Notes: generated by a model from the letters alone, not told the origin. A stretch of DNA of 64,000 bases from Anaeramoeba flamelloides (GCA_027625915.1 JANTQA010000047.1:17174001-17238000); one strand, 5' to 3'; counted from the first letter of the stretch, positions 33,727 through 46,815 are shown. Numbers and translations: made by a program.

Positions 33727-36700
33727 GAATTTTCTTAATAAAGGAACAGCAACAAGAAAAAATATGAAAAAGAATAATTTTAAAAAATGGCGATTTTAAG
33801 AGGCAATTGGTGTTATCGATTTAGTGATGTGGCAATAAATGAAAATTCATAAAGTTAAATTCGCTTTTTTTTTCTCTTTTTCAGTTTTTTCAGTTTTTTC
33901 ATTGTAAATTTCTGAAATAACAACTGTGAGACTAATTCTGTTTCAACAAAATTTTCAGAATTTGCCGTCAAACATCTGGAGATTAATTTCATCGAACAAA
34001 AATAACTTTTCAAAACGATTTCATTATGAAGGGGTCAAACAATGTTCAACTATCAAAAATTGAACATTATTGGTCTTTAACTCTTTATAAAGTGAATTCA
34101 AAAATGTATGTTCTTTTTAAAAAAAACATAAAGAACCTAAAGGTAAAAACCAATCGTAAACCAAAAAAAAAATTATTTCCCTCAATTTTTATTTTTGTTT
34201 TCGAACTTTAATCAAAAGAATTAATTTTTTGAGAAAACCATTTTTTCCAAAAAACAGATTCAGCTACAAGGCAATTATTAATACTTTTAAATTTAATTCC
34301 CAAAAGTTAACTCAGAATAAACAATGTTTAACAACATAATTTCGAAGAAAATTCCAAAAAAAAAAACTACTGGTATTTGTATTGTAAAAACGAAAAAATT
34401 TTCTCTTCTTTTTTATTTTCCTTCTTGGTTTTCTGATAAGATTTTCAATGTTAGAGATTGTGGCTTCTGATCTCTATTTGTTGATTTTGTTTTTATTTTT
34501 AATGCCTTATATTGATTTAAGAATTTAAATACGATAATTCACTTGGGTATTAATCTCATTCGAATTTCGGATAAGGGGCGACTTTTTAAAATAAATTTTA
34601 CTTTCAGGTAGAACAATGAATTAAACCGAAGAGTGGATCTTATTGGTAGAGTGAAAATTGATTTAATAGGAAATTTATTAATGATTTTGAAAAGGTATGG
34701 TAGTTTAACTAACACGTGCTATTATCTCGAACCACTTTTACAAAAATTTAAAATAATGCACAAAATATTGTTCACTGTAGAAATAAAAGAAACGAATCAT
34801 TAGAATGAAAACATTGTATAAACATGAAATATTGGTCTCTCAATAGATTTTTAAAAAGAATTATGAAGATATTCAAAGATTGACTTTTAATTTTATGATA
34901 AAAAAATAAGAAAAATAAGAGGTTTTAAAATTTTATTTAAAAAAATATTTTGTTTTTTTCAAAACATTTATAGATATTTTCAAAATTATACCCCAAAAAT
35001 CTTTAATATTCATAAAAATATTTTTATATTTATCCAAGATCTAACCTCAAAAGCCAAGCTTAATCCGAACTAAATATTTATCTTTTTACCCATAACTTCA
35101 AATACCCAAGGATGAAATAAAAATTATGTTTTAAATTTTTGTAAAAGGGTTAAAGGTTTTCAATATGGTTGTTTATGGATGAGTTTTTTGAAATCAACAT
35201 TTCACATATTTGAATCTTATATATTAAAAAAACCCAATTAATAATATAAATTATGAATTTAATTCTTGAAATTAACGTTATTGATATTGTTAACTTGAGT
35301 TTAAATCTGAAACCAATTAATTAAAAAAAAATTGTTATTTTAATTTTATCATCATCTTTTTTAGTTTCTTTTTACTTTCAAAGTTTTCTTGAACTGAAAG
35401 CTAGAAAAAATGATTTTGAATCTGAGTTTTTGAATATTAAACTTTTTTTGATTTTCAAGACTCAATGAAATTTATTTTGAATTTGCTATCCAATTTGAAA
35501 GAATATTTTTTTTTTATGATTGCATGTTATTTAAAAACTGGTTTAGGAAGTTATTAAGAATTTCCCAATTTAAGTTCTTGTTGGGTTAAACATATTTTTA
35601 GTTGTATATTCCTAATCTTGACCTTTTCAGATATAATTATTTTGTGAACATTATTAATTATTAATATTTAAATTTAAATCTCAACAAATAAAACTAATTT
35701 TATATGTTGACAGTTAAATAAATGAAAATTTGAAAGAATTTTTTTAAAAACTTTTCAATCCAATTGAGATCTATTAGATGAAAATTTTTTAATATTAAAA
35801 GTTGTTTTCTACCTTTTCAAAAAGGAAAATAAAAAGAAAAAAATTGAGAATATTTTGAGGCCTTCAAAAAGTTTTTGTCTCATCTTGGCATGAATAAAAA
35901 AAATTGGAAATAAATGTTTTCTTTTAACAAATTTCTTGTAGTATTGTACCAACCAACCCTTTAACAATTTAAAGCATATTTAAAAGAGAAAAATCAATTT
36001 TGACTTTTTATAAGGAACCCACTTTGCTCAAAAATACAATAAAATTTATGAAATTTAAATATAGTTAAAAGAATTAAAAGTGTCACTTTAATACAATTTC
36101 ATTCAAAGTGGTTTAAATTTTGATTTATTTAACAATATGAAAATCATTTTTTCATCTTTTAGATGTTTTTAATTTTAATTTTATTTTTGAATTTATAAAC
36201 TGTTTTTATTTGATCAACATTTCCTTCGAACTATTGGTATTATGTCAATGCCGAATTCTCCAAAACAGAAGAACTCAAATAAAATTAGTTGATGATACAT
36301 AATATCTGATTGATCAACAATCTTGTAAAAAAAATTTAAATAAATTTAACAATATATTTTTTTGTTTAACCTTCGACAAAAATGTTAACAGAGTCTTGAT
36401 TTATTAAAATTTATAATTATTTCCTTTTTTTTTGTTTTGTAAACGTTATAATTTATAAATATTATTAACATTTGAATTAGCGAATGATTTCAATTTTGAT
36501 ATTTCTTGTATTATTGTTTAAAAAAGTTTTTTTTATTTATTTTTTTACATTTTTCCACCGATCTAATATTCTTTATATTGTGAAGATGAGTTAACAATGA
36601 TAAAACTCAAGTGGTTACTTGTTTATACTATGACACCTAAATACCAAAGTATGAGTAACTAGGAAATAAAATAAAAAAAAAACAAAGGCATCAAAATGAC

Positions 36701-39106
36701 TAAAGGTTTCAACGAACACATATATAAAAAAAAAGAAATTTCAACATACAAATAACGATCCCTAAATCAACATACATGATCAATTATCAAATTAAATTAA
36801 ATCAACCAAAAGGATCGTGACAGTGATTTTGGATTTTTATAATTAAAGATTAGCATTGTTTTTTTTTATATTTTTTTTTTATTTTTTACCTATTAATTTT
36901 TATAAACCCTTTATAATATTCTTTTCTCTTTTTTTATTTTCAATTTTTTGCCTTTTTTTTTAAACATAAAAAAATTGGGTATGTATTTCCCTAGAACAAC
37001 CATGAAATCTATGATTTTACGCTTAAATTACCTTTGATTAAATTTAAGTAAAAGGATTTTTAGAGTATAATTAGCATTTATCCCATCAATAAAAACAATT
37101 CTTATTTATTTTTTTTTTTGGAGGGGGATCTACCAAATATAATTTAAAAACGAAACCTCAGATTTTTTAAATGACTTATTTTTTAAAAAATACTAGTTTA
37201 CAAAAAAATTACAATAATTATTTTAAAAAAAAAAAAATATTTTTTTGATTAAAAGACCAGTAAAAATCAATTTTTTCTTTTTTTTTAACCAAAAAAATAG
37301 AGAAAGCCAACCAAAAAATTAAATTAAAAATTCTCTAAAAAATACCCTTTTAAAACCTGGAAAATTCAAAATATAACTTTAAAGAAAAATCATTTAATTT
37401 GATTATTTTTAATCAATAATTAAATGCATCAATCTTAATTATCCCAATATCTTAATAATAATCTAAATTTTAATTTATCTACGATTATTTATTATTATTT
37501 TGCATTTTTTTTCGATATTTTCTAACCAATAAAACCAATTCCAATAAATAAAGCAAGTACGATAAAAGAATAAATAAATATTTACATATAAATGATTTTA
37601 AATAATAATGGTATGTTGTTTATAGACCGTATAAATGAAATGTGATATTTCCTAAACCTTTAAATTTCAATAGAAATCTAATGAATTATCGGAAATACAA
37701 AAAATCAGTTGTTTTCTGGTTATTCAATAATTACAATATTTAATTTATTTTTTCTGTATATCAAAAATTAGATTAAAGTTTCAATGTTATTTTTTCATAA
37801 CCACTCTCATAAATTACTAAAAGTGAGATTTAATAAAAATAAAAATGTTAGGAATTTTTTTCTTTTTCGGGTTTGATCTAAAAATTCAAATCGAAAAAGG
37901 ATTAGTATCTTTTTACTGAAAATAATTGAGAAAATGAATTATTTTAAAAATGATAACCCATTTCTCTAAAGTTGGTAAAGGAAGTTTACTTAAAAAGTTC
38001 TATTGGATTTTTTGTGAAGATAAGTACTCTTTTACCTTTGGTAAAAAACAATATATAATATTTATCAAAAGGTATTGCTTCATATCCCTAAAATTTTAAT
38101 AAAATAGTGTTTTGTGTCTTGAGTTAAAACTTGTTATTTTGGTTCTTAACTGATGAAAATTTGACTTATTATTAATTTTAAGAGTAATTCAAAAGGTTAA
38201 TTTAAACAATTTATTTTGTTTTTTCCAAAATCTGAATTGAAGAGTTTACTTAAAAATAGGTTATGTTGAGAGATATTTATGAATAAATTTTGATTTTTAG
38301 GTTTTCAATGAAATTTTTAAATACCTTTTTACTCAATTAACTAAAAAAGAAAAAGAATAATTTTAAAACCTCAAAATAAAACAAAAACTATGGAAAAATT
38401 TCAATCAACAATAATAAAAATCAAAATTCAACGATTAAATACCTTCGAGATATTATAAATAACCTCTTCAATTTGGATTTCAAAGTAAAAAAAACATAAA
38501 TTATTTTTTTATAAACCACTCTTAGAATCAATACCAAGCCCAAGATTAATCAGATAAGAACCAAATTAACAAATCCTTTACATGTAATATAAGATAATTT
38601 TTTTAAAAATTTGGGTACTTTAAACCTTAAATCTGAAATCTATATTTACCCGATCTGTGAAACAAACTTGAAAAAACATTTCATTTCAAAGTATATTTTA
38701 AAGATCAGTAATGTTTGAAAACTATATTTGTTCTTAAGCCAATAAAAGTCATTAACCAAAGCAAACCAAAACTTTAAAAAATTAAATTGAACAAAAATAT
38801 TTTGGAATTTTAAAAAAAGAATTCATTTTTTATCATTTTTAGATTAAACTTTTCAAAGCAATTCTTATCATGTATTCTTGGGATCATATTTTCAAAAAAG
38901 AGAAACCAAATCAAAGAACGTCACACGCATTTACAATGATTGAAAACAAATTGTAAAAAACCTAATAACATTTCTTATTTTTTTCTCGTTTTTTAATATA
39001 TTTTTTTTCAATGGTGTCTTTCGTGGATCAAACCGCATCAATTGATTTGAAGCTAACGATCTCTTAAAAAACACAAACTAAAAACAAACACACTCACACC
39101 CAAAAG
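33727..39106. other. Intergenic region between divergent genes, repeat-rich
   Basis: It holds the promoter of the CH-RasGAP-PH gene and, to the right, the unresolved 5' end of the kelch gene. Repeats: about 34800-35200 matches 48600-49000; 36060-38050 is the second R2 block; about 38140-38400 matches 46460-46640. The minus start at 33726 is preceded by pyrimidine/purine-rich AT sequence. A plus frame at 34026-34211 has a possible donor but the wrong phase for the kelch exon. No further gene seen. Confidence 0.5.
36060..38050 (+). repeat. Large repeat block R2 (intergenic copy)
   Basis: Partner of the 29.5-32.6 kb block; see that entry for segment correspondence. The stretch 36560-36830, with GATCGTGACAGTG, has no counterpart in the partner and may be an insertion. 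Confidence 0.65.
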
Positions 39107-40793
39107 GTTCATTTCTGGAGGAGCCCGAACAAAAAAAAAAAAATATTCTTCACTATGGACTTTCGATTTAGATACCAACAAATGGACAAAATTTCATTTG
39201 ACAAACTTAGAGCCAATAGCATGCCACACGATGGTGAATTACAAAAAGTTTCTTTACCTATTTGGAGGAACAAAGCAGATTCAGGGACTTGCCAAAATAA
39301 ACCTAAAAACGAAAAAAGTCACCAAAATAAATGTTCAATCCCCATACCTTTATAATCACTCGTCTTGTGTTCACGGTGACATTATGTATGTGTTTGGGGG
39401 GAAAGACTTGAGGCAAAAATACAACACAATTCGGGCATTTAATTTTAAAACAAAGCAATGGAAAGTAATAAAACCAACAAACAAGAAAGAAAGCCAAAAC
39501 AAGAATAAAAACAATGACCAAGATGAAAAAACTGAAAAAACAGAAAAAACTGAAAAAACAGAAAAAACAGAAAAAACAAATCAAAACAGAGAGAACGAAA
39601 CCCCAATACCAAGGGATTTGACCTCCTTAGTCATTTCGAATAACAGACTATATATTTTTGGAGGACAACAACACAATGGCTTTGAGCTTGATGACTTTTG
39701 GAGTTTTGATTTAAACACAAAGGTATGGACCAAGATCAAACCAAAGGCAAACGAGCCTTCGCCGGGCAAAAGGAGATCACACAGAGCAGTGCTAACCAAT
39801 AAGGGCAGGATTATGACGCTTTATGGGGGGTATGGAGAAGGAAATTTTTATCCAGAAATATGGCAATATTCGTTTCGAACGGGATCATGGCGAGCTCTTT
39901 ACCGGCCTGGTTGTTTTAAACAGCTCTTAAAAAACAACGAGATTCTTCCAAAGAATACAGATCGTTTCCTTTCTTCGAATTCAAGCCCCCTTTGTTCTTC
40001 GAGTTACATCCCTTGGCATACCAAAAAAAATGAAGTCACCGAATTCCCTGTAGAAAGAAGGGTGTGTGCGCTTGGGTGGAGCGAAAAATATAAGAAACTG
40101 ATCGTCCATGGCGGGTATAACGGCAACCATGGCAGGCTAAGTGATCTTTGGGCCTTCAATCTTGGCACTTCCCTAAGGAACGATTTATTCAAAATCGCAA
40201 AGGATCAATTCCTCGTCGATGTCTTTATCCGAGATGACGAAAATAACAAAATTGGTTTCCATTCATCGCTGCTCGCGCTCCGTTTCGGGAAGGAAAACGT
40301 TCATGATTTCTTGAACGTTTTGAATGGCAAGCCGCGATCGATCATTTGGGACAAAATTGAAGAAATATATTCCGATTACGGCGACCGGTATTCAGAAGAC
40401 GAGCAATTAACACTTAGCCTGGAACCCTTAGAAAGCGACATTCGCGAATTATACAACCAGCACGAAACCAAAGATATCGAAATACGCCTGAAGGCAAACA
40501 AATTCTCAAATACCAATAAAAATAAATTTCGCATCCACAAGTGGCTTCTGGCTGCCAGATCATTCGAATATTTTCAATTCTTCCTCAAACAGCAAAGCCA
40601 AAACAGTCAACAAAATCAAATCCAAATTATTACTCCCAAATTGGGGATCACATACCCAACATTGTCAATATTTATACATTATTTATACACGGACGAAAAG
40701 CCTACTAAAAAATTAATTCCTGGGTATATAAGAAGGGAATTGGATTTATGTATGAAACATTTTAAACTTTATAATAAGAAAAAATTTTTTTAA
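39107..40793 (+). CDS. Kelch-repeat protein with C-terminal BTB-like domains, 5' end unresolved
   Basis: The frame is open from 39057 and ends at TAA (40793). The first in-frame ATG is 39231, but kelch sequence extends upstream of it: FISGG, then YSSLWTFDLDTNKWTKF. A start there would cut the first blade. An acceptor at CCCAAAAG|G (exon from 39107), with a CTAAC branch-like motif 50 bp before, fits an upstream exon that I could not find. Six kelch blades are marked by SGG, LFGG, YVFGG, YIFGG, TLYGG and IVHGG, the last blade leading to LSDLWAFNL. A KTE repeat interrupts blade 3. The last ~200 residues hold two BTB-type segments (FLVDVFIRDD...FHSSLLALR; IEIRL...HKWLLAARSFEYF...FIHYLYTDE). Such proteins are often Cullin-3 adaptors or cytoskeletal linkers; the role here is inferred. 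Confidence 0.85.
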
Positions 40794-40959
40794 AAATTTA
40801 AACATCATTTTTGGTGCTTATTTTTTGTTGGTTAATTCTTAATTCTTTTGCTTTTTTGGTGTTAGGAGGATTTTTTATTGTAAATTTCAAATACTCTGTT
40901 TTGATTAGATCATTTCTTCTTCTGACAGCAAACTAAACCTTGTTTTCGTCAAAGCACCC

Positions 40960-41220
40960 CCAAAAATTTTTTTCCAAAGATCAATTATTTCTTAGAATTT
41001 TCCTTTGAAGAACAAATAAGAAATAAGAAGAAATACACGCGTCAGAGAATAGTTGGTATCCGTATGATAGAATAAGACTAGTAAATTGTTAGATTTTCTT
41101 TACAAATTGAAAATCCTAAATTCGAAAGAGTAGCTTTTGAGAAAAACAACAACAATTCTCATTTTGATCTTAAATTGAAGATCAAATAAATTTCCAATGA
41201 CCATTTCCCCGAGAAGGTGG
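40960..41220 (+). repeat. Dispersed repeat R4, copy 1
   Basis: It matches 59880-60140 in the same orientation. Shared landmarks: TTAGAATT(T/A), CCTTTGAAGAA, GAAATAAG, GAGAAAAACAACAA and AATTGAAGATC(A/C)AA. A weaker relative lies at about 13840-14040. Confidence 0.55.
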
Positions 41221-41549
41221 CCAATTTCAAATTAGTAGTATTCCCTCAAAAAAATGTTTACCAACAACAGAGCTTATAATCTAAAAGGATTACATCTCAT
41301 AAGAAAGGTATTTCCAAAAAAATGGTGCATTTTTTTGTACATTTCATAAACAATCATTTTTGTTAGTGAAGTTATTTTGTTAATTGACAATAAAAAACTA
41401 AGTTTAATATTAATACCAATTGAATCAATGACTAAGGTCATTATTTCAAAAATATGTATGTTCAATGAAATATTTCCAAAAAATGAAAAAAAAAAAAAAA
41501 AGTACTTTTTTTAGAGAAAATGTGCATGGCTAATTTCTATAAAAAACAG

Positions 41550-41890
41550 AAAATATGGAAAGGGTATAGATGATCTTTTAAAACAATCAAATGCAGTTAT
41601 ATGTTTTCTATTCTATTTTAAAATTTTGTCAAGATTAAATAAGTTAAGAAAAGGATTTTTTCGATCAAAAAGCAATTAATAAAAACCAATTTTAACCCCG
41701 AAAAAATATCAGATAAAATCGAGATCAGAAAATTTTAGATCTTTTATTGATGTAAATATAATACTAAATAAAAAATTGAATTATTGCGAAGAATCAATAA
41801 ATTCAAGTTAATGGTTTTTTATATTTAAATACTGTATTGAAGATTGAGTTTAATAAATATATTTTAAAATAAAATTACCCCACTTTTTTG
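41550..41890 (-). repeat. Dispersed repeat R3, inverted copy (empty site)
   Basis: Its reverse complement matches 43520-44100 closely: GTGGGG, AAACTCAATCTTCAA, GATTCTTCGCAATAATTCAA, TGATCTCGATTTTATCTGATA and TAACTGCATTTGATTG. The site occupied by the palindromic element at 43801-43996 is uninterrupted here. Confidence 0.75.
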
Positions 41891-43519
41891 GAAAGGGCTT
41901 ATAAAAAAATTGAAAGTTAAAAAAAAAATCTTTGAAAAAGCGATAATTTTTGTAAATCAAAAACAACTAATTTGAAAAAAAAAATGAAATTTCTCAATTT
42001 AAATTGTTGTCACTGCCGAATAGTTCAAACAGAGAGTTTAAAGAAATCAAACTAAAGAGATCGATCTTCAACTTTATGAAGATTTATTCAATTCCAAAAA
42101 AAATACAACAAATATAATTTACTACCTTCATCGAAGGAATATGTCCAAAATATTACATTTTTTGTTTTAAGGGTTTGTTGATTTTTTAGCATATTTGAAA
42201 CACCTCTCTGTGAATTGTTTGTGATCCACTCAGGCAATTTTATCATTTCATTTGGATTTTAATTTTGTTTGAAATATCCTTTAAGTTTATTAAAATAAAA
42301 AAAAATGAACTTCACATGGTTAAAATGATAAAATTGCACTTTTTATTGGAATTTATTCTTGACTTTTGTACAATTTTGATTAAATATATCAATTTGCGTT
42401 AAAAAGTTGATTAAATAATTATTTTAACAGAATTTGACGAGATCAAATTCTTCACATTCCAGTGCAAAAAGTCAATCGAAATAAATATGATTTAATCTAC
42501 AGTTTTAATAATATTAGAAAATCATTTTTTATGTAGTGAATAAAGAATTTGCAATTAGAAAAAAAAATTCAAAATTCAGAATTATTATTAAATAATAATA
42601 ATAATAATGTTTTGAATGTACTTTTTTAGTTAAAAATCTCAAATAACAATCCAATTTCTTTGAGAATTCTATTTGTAAAAACAAAAATTCTAATAATGAA
42701 GTGAAAAGCTTTTTTTTTTCCATAGATAACACAAAGATAAGTGAATATGTTTTTTTTTTTTTTTTTATTCAAAAGACGCTTTTTTTTTGTTATTAATACT
42801 TTTATTTCAAGAAAAATTTATGAAAGATTTATGAAAGACTGATTTTTGCTTTTACTGTTCTCAAAATACCCCTTGTAGACCAGGGTAATCTATGACAGAA
42901 ATTAAAAATCTTGTATCTTTTTTTTTCTAATTATTTATTTATTAAATTTTCAAAGAAAACTTCAGTAAACAAGAAGTAAATCTGATATTAGTTACTGAGA
43001 GTTCTTTAATTTTTTAAGAAATTCTGAAAATTAAAGATCAAATATGAAAGTTTTCTCAAAAATATGGAAATTATTAAGATAATTTTCATGATAATAAAAA
43101 AAATAAAATTTGAGAAAAATATTTTTTTTTAAACAACTTCAATACAGAATTTAAAATTTTCACAAAAAAAAAAACAAGTTTTATACATTCAAAATTGATT
43201 TAATTTTAGATAGACTATTAAATATTGAATTAACTGTTATATTGGAATAAAAAAAAGAAGGGAAATTTATGTTAAACAGTGTTTTCCTGGCATTTGAATT
43301 TTTAAATGGGAACAATTTTCACTTAATTTTCAATTTCCCCTTACAAAAAAAAAATACAAATCACGTCCTACTTTCTTTGTAAATACTATTGAAAAAAGAT
43401 AAATCTGGAAATGGAAGTAAGAAAACTTTTCAGATTGATAATTTAGATAACAGTATGCCCTAACAGGTGCATTTTTGACATTCTTAGAATTCTGTAGAAA
43501 TGTAAGCCATTTCCAATAA

Positions 43520-44100
43520 AGTGGGGAAAATTTATTTTAAAAGATAACTTTTAAACTCAATCTTCAAAAAGGTATTTAAACATCAAAAACCGTTAAATAA
43601 AATTTTAGATTATCGATAATAATTCAATTTGTTTCTTAGTATTGTATTACATAAATAAAAGATATTAAATTTTCCGATCTCGATTTTATCTGATACTTTT
43701 TATGGGTGAAAATTGGTGTTTATTATTTTCTTTTCATGTAAAAATTCATTTTCCTAACTTCTTTAATCTTTACAAATTTTTAAATAGAATTAAAAAAATA
43801 TAGACAGTTTCACTTTTAAGGCACAAACTTTCAACGAAATATAAGGCACAAAAAAATCTCAAATTAAGGCACAAAATTTGGAATTTTTTTTTTACAATGT
43901 ATTTTAACTAGAATAGGAATTTTGTACCTTAATTTGAGATTTTTATTGTGCCTTAAATTTCGTTGAAAGTTTGTACCTTAAAATTGAAACTGGCTATATA
44001 ACTGCATTTGATTGTTTAAAAATAATTTTTACCCTTTTCATATTTCCAGGTTTTACTTTTGAAATTGGTTGTACATTGTTTTCTATAAAAAAAAAACTGC
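43520..44100 (+). repeat. Dispersed repeat R3, copy carrying an insertion
   Basis: Third R3 copy. The alignment with the other two is broken only by the 196 bp palindromic element. Confidence 0.72.
43801..43996. mobile_element. 196 bp palindromic MITE inserted at TA
   Basis: The two halves are near-perfect inverted repeats of ~80 bp: TAGACAGTTTCACTTTTAAG with GCACAAACTTTCAACGAAAT on the left, and the reverse complement on the right with a few changes. It is flanked by TA on both sides. Two related R3 copies lack it and show the unoccupied site, so both the boundaries and the TA target duplication are supported from within the window. Confidence 0.88.
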
Positions 44101-44720
44101 TATTTTTTTTTGATTTTCTGGAAATATGCCCTTAATATTAAAAAAGTATTTCTATCTTTTTTCTGATTAATATTTTTCGAAATCTAGCTTTATAAAAAAA
44201 TTCTATTAACTACTGTGATAAATTTTTTGAGAATCAAAACAATCTCAACATTTGAAAATTGATAATATTTTTTGAAATTATTGTACAATTTTTTTTTTTT
44301 TTTTTTGAAAAATTAGGGTTAGGAAAATTTGAAATCAAAGAATAAGTTAATATATTAAATTAGAATATTTTTTTAGAGAGTTTATCTTATTTAAATAACC
44401 TTTTTTTTAATTTTACAATTTAAAAATAAAAAAAAACATTTTAAAACCAAATTAGTACCTTTTGTGAAAATAAAATTCCCAGAATTTAGAATTTGTTTTA
44501 GTAAATGAGTTAAAACAAGATATTATATATAAAAATATATATAATTTCAAGTTTGAATTCAATCATTTTGGCCTAAAATATTTTCAAGAAAAAGTTAAAT
44601 GGAAAATTTATTTATTTTACTTTTTTCATTTAGTTTTTCTAATTTTTTTAATGGAAGGTATTTGATCAGTTTTTCATTTTTAGTGTTTTGGGGTAGTAGG
44701 GACATATTTCATCTGAAAAT
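44100..44720 (-). repeat. Dispersed repeat R1, copy 2 (inverted)
   Basis: Reverse-complement partner of 690-1290; order and spacing of the shared blocks are conserved over ~600 bp. Confidence 0.7.
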
Positions 44721-45660
44721 ATTTTGAAATAAATACCTTTACCATTTATTCAATTGATATTAAGATTAAACTTAATTTGATATCGTCAATTAATGAATAA
44801 TCCCACTAACAAAGATGATTTTTTATTTAATGTAAAAAAAAAAAATACATCAATTTTTTGGAAATACCTAAATCCAGATTTAATTTTTAAGTTGAAAAGT
44901 GTTCTATTATTTTAATTATTGTCAAATTTTTAAGTATTTGATTACTAAAAGAGTCCTGAAATGTTTACCATTTTTTTATTATTTTCAATTTTTTAATTTT
45001 TTTTTTCTCTAGCTTTCAATATTGAATTTTTTAGTTGAAATGTCGAGAATTTTTTTAAAATATGTTGATTTTTCAAATATTTCACAAATAGAATTTTCTT
45101 GTATAATGGGTTTAACAGATAGATGAAACAATAAATTTAAATAAAAATGTATTTGAACCTCATTTGAAGGAAGCTTTTTTATACCTAAATTGGTTAGATT
45201 GGTTTTTGGTATCATTTGATATTTATATTTTTATTCAAATTTTAATTACGTTGGAGACATTTGGATGTAAAATGGGGTTTAAGAGTTAAACCACCATAAG
45301 AAAGAAATAAATTCGAGCTTGTGTTAGAACACCTAACTTTTTATTTTGTTTTTATAAACAATATTACTTCAGTGTGGTTCAAATTATAATGGTGATTAAA
45401 AAATGACTTTTTTTTTTGTTTTCATTTCTGAAATTTTCAATTATGATTGATAGCTTGGTCGGTATTTGATAATGAATTTATAATTTTTATATGAGATTTT
45501 TTTATTTCCTTTTTTGTAATTTATAAAAAAAATAAAATTTTGAAAAGTAACAAAGAAAATGTGGACTTAATAAAAATATCATGAGGAGAATCCAAGAGAA
45601 TATATATATTTTTTTGAAATTAAATTTTAATCTAATCATTTTGGAAAAAAAATGAAACTG

Positions 45661-46051
45661 GAAAAAAAGTGAAACACAGTTTTTAATTGGGAACATTAAT
45701 AGAACCTGAAAAGGAAAAGTAAAATCAATAAAAAGAACAAACCAATTAACTTCAAATAATAATTCATTATATTATTTTCAATCAACCCAACCAATACAAT
45801 TTAAATCTACTTGATATATCGAAATTATTGGTGTGGTTTTGGAGATCTCAAAAATAGTCAATTTTTTGAACAAATTTTTCATAATTGATCAATCAAAGAA
45901 AAAACCCACACTAAAAGATAGTATTAAAAAAACTGTTATTGTGCTGAATACTCCATTTTGTCTTTATTTATTTATTTATTCTTTTTTTCATTGATCTTAC
46001 TTTGTATTTTCAGTAATGTTCCCAATTAAAAACTGTGTTTCACTTTTTTTC
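45661..46051. mobile_element. 391 bp foldback/TIR element with perfect 38 bp ends
   Basis: The left arm (45661-45698) and right arm (46014-46051) are exact reverse complements over 38 bp, containing AAGTGAAACACAGTTTTTAA and TTGGGAACATTA. A weaker inverted match continues another ~40 bp inward. The interior is AT-rich and non-coding. Exact ends suggest it is younger than the other elements here. Confidence 0.8.
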
Positions 46052-46401
46052 AACAACGGTAATTTTAGTTTCACTAAAAAATTTAGGTTTGAAAATGAAA
46101 AAATAAAATTAAATTTCAGAAGAAAACCTTAATTTTAATTTTAAGAAGAATTTCTATCAGTTAATATTGGATTTATGAAATTTTGTTTCAAACCCAGTTA
46201 ATATTTTTTTTTGCAATTAAAATTGTATAAATTTTCTTTATTGAAATTTCAAAACAAAAATTTATATATTAGCGATGTAAGAGGAAATTAATTTCCTCTT
46301 TTTTAAATTATAAAAAAAAAAATTTTAAATTTAAGGTTAACAATGCCTGAAATTAGAAAAAATATAATCTTATGTAGAGTGTAGTGACTTGTTAATTAGG
46401 T

Positions 46402-46815
46402 TAATATCTGATCGATCTTGTGCTTGGTATATGTTTTATAGGTTGTTCAAAATGGCAATTTTTGACAATTCATTTTTTTTATTTCCGTAATCTGAATTAA
46501 AGAATGTAAGGCTAATAGATTGGAAGGTGTTTAAGAATAAAATTTAGATTTTTAGGTTGTCGAAGATAATTTTGATTTACTTTTTTGTCAATTAACTATA
46601 GAAAAAAAAATAAATTTTTGAAAGCACCAAACCAAATGTAATTAAAAATTTCAATAATAACCCACAGATCACATTTTTTATTACTTAACTTGTGATTTAA
46701 TAGTATTACACTCTTTAATTCAGATTTTGGAAATAAAAAAAATGAATTGTCAAAAATTGTCATTTTGAACAAATGTTGTTACATATATCAAGTAAAAATA
46801 TCGATCAGATATAAA
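46402..46815. mobile_element. ~410 bp foldback element with ~105 bp arms
   Basis: Inverted arms at about 46402-46505 and 46703-46815 share ATCTGATCGAT, GTTCAAAATG(G/A)CAATTTT, TGACAATTCATTTTTTTTA and ATCTGAATTAAAGA. The right part of the left arm and the loop also match 38190-38400. It lies ~170 bp upstream of the tRNA gene. Confidence 0.7.

Noticed and set aside
34026-34211. Plus-strand frame as a possible first exon of the kelch gene
   Set aside because: A donor-like AAAG|GTAAAA exists, but its phase 0 does not fit the phase 2 needed at 39107, and the product shows no kelch features.
39155-39355. 66-codon frame starting at an ATG upstream of the kelch frame
   Set aside because: Different frame; the kelch motifs lie in the other frame across the same bases.
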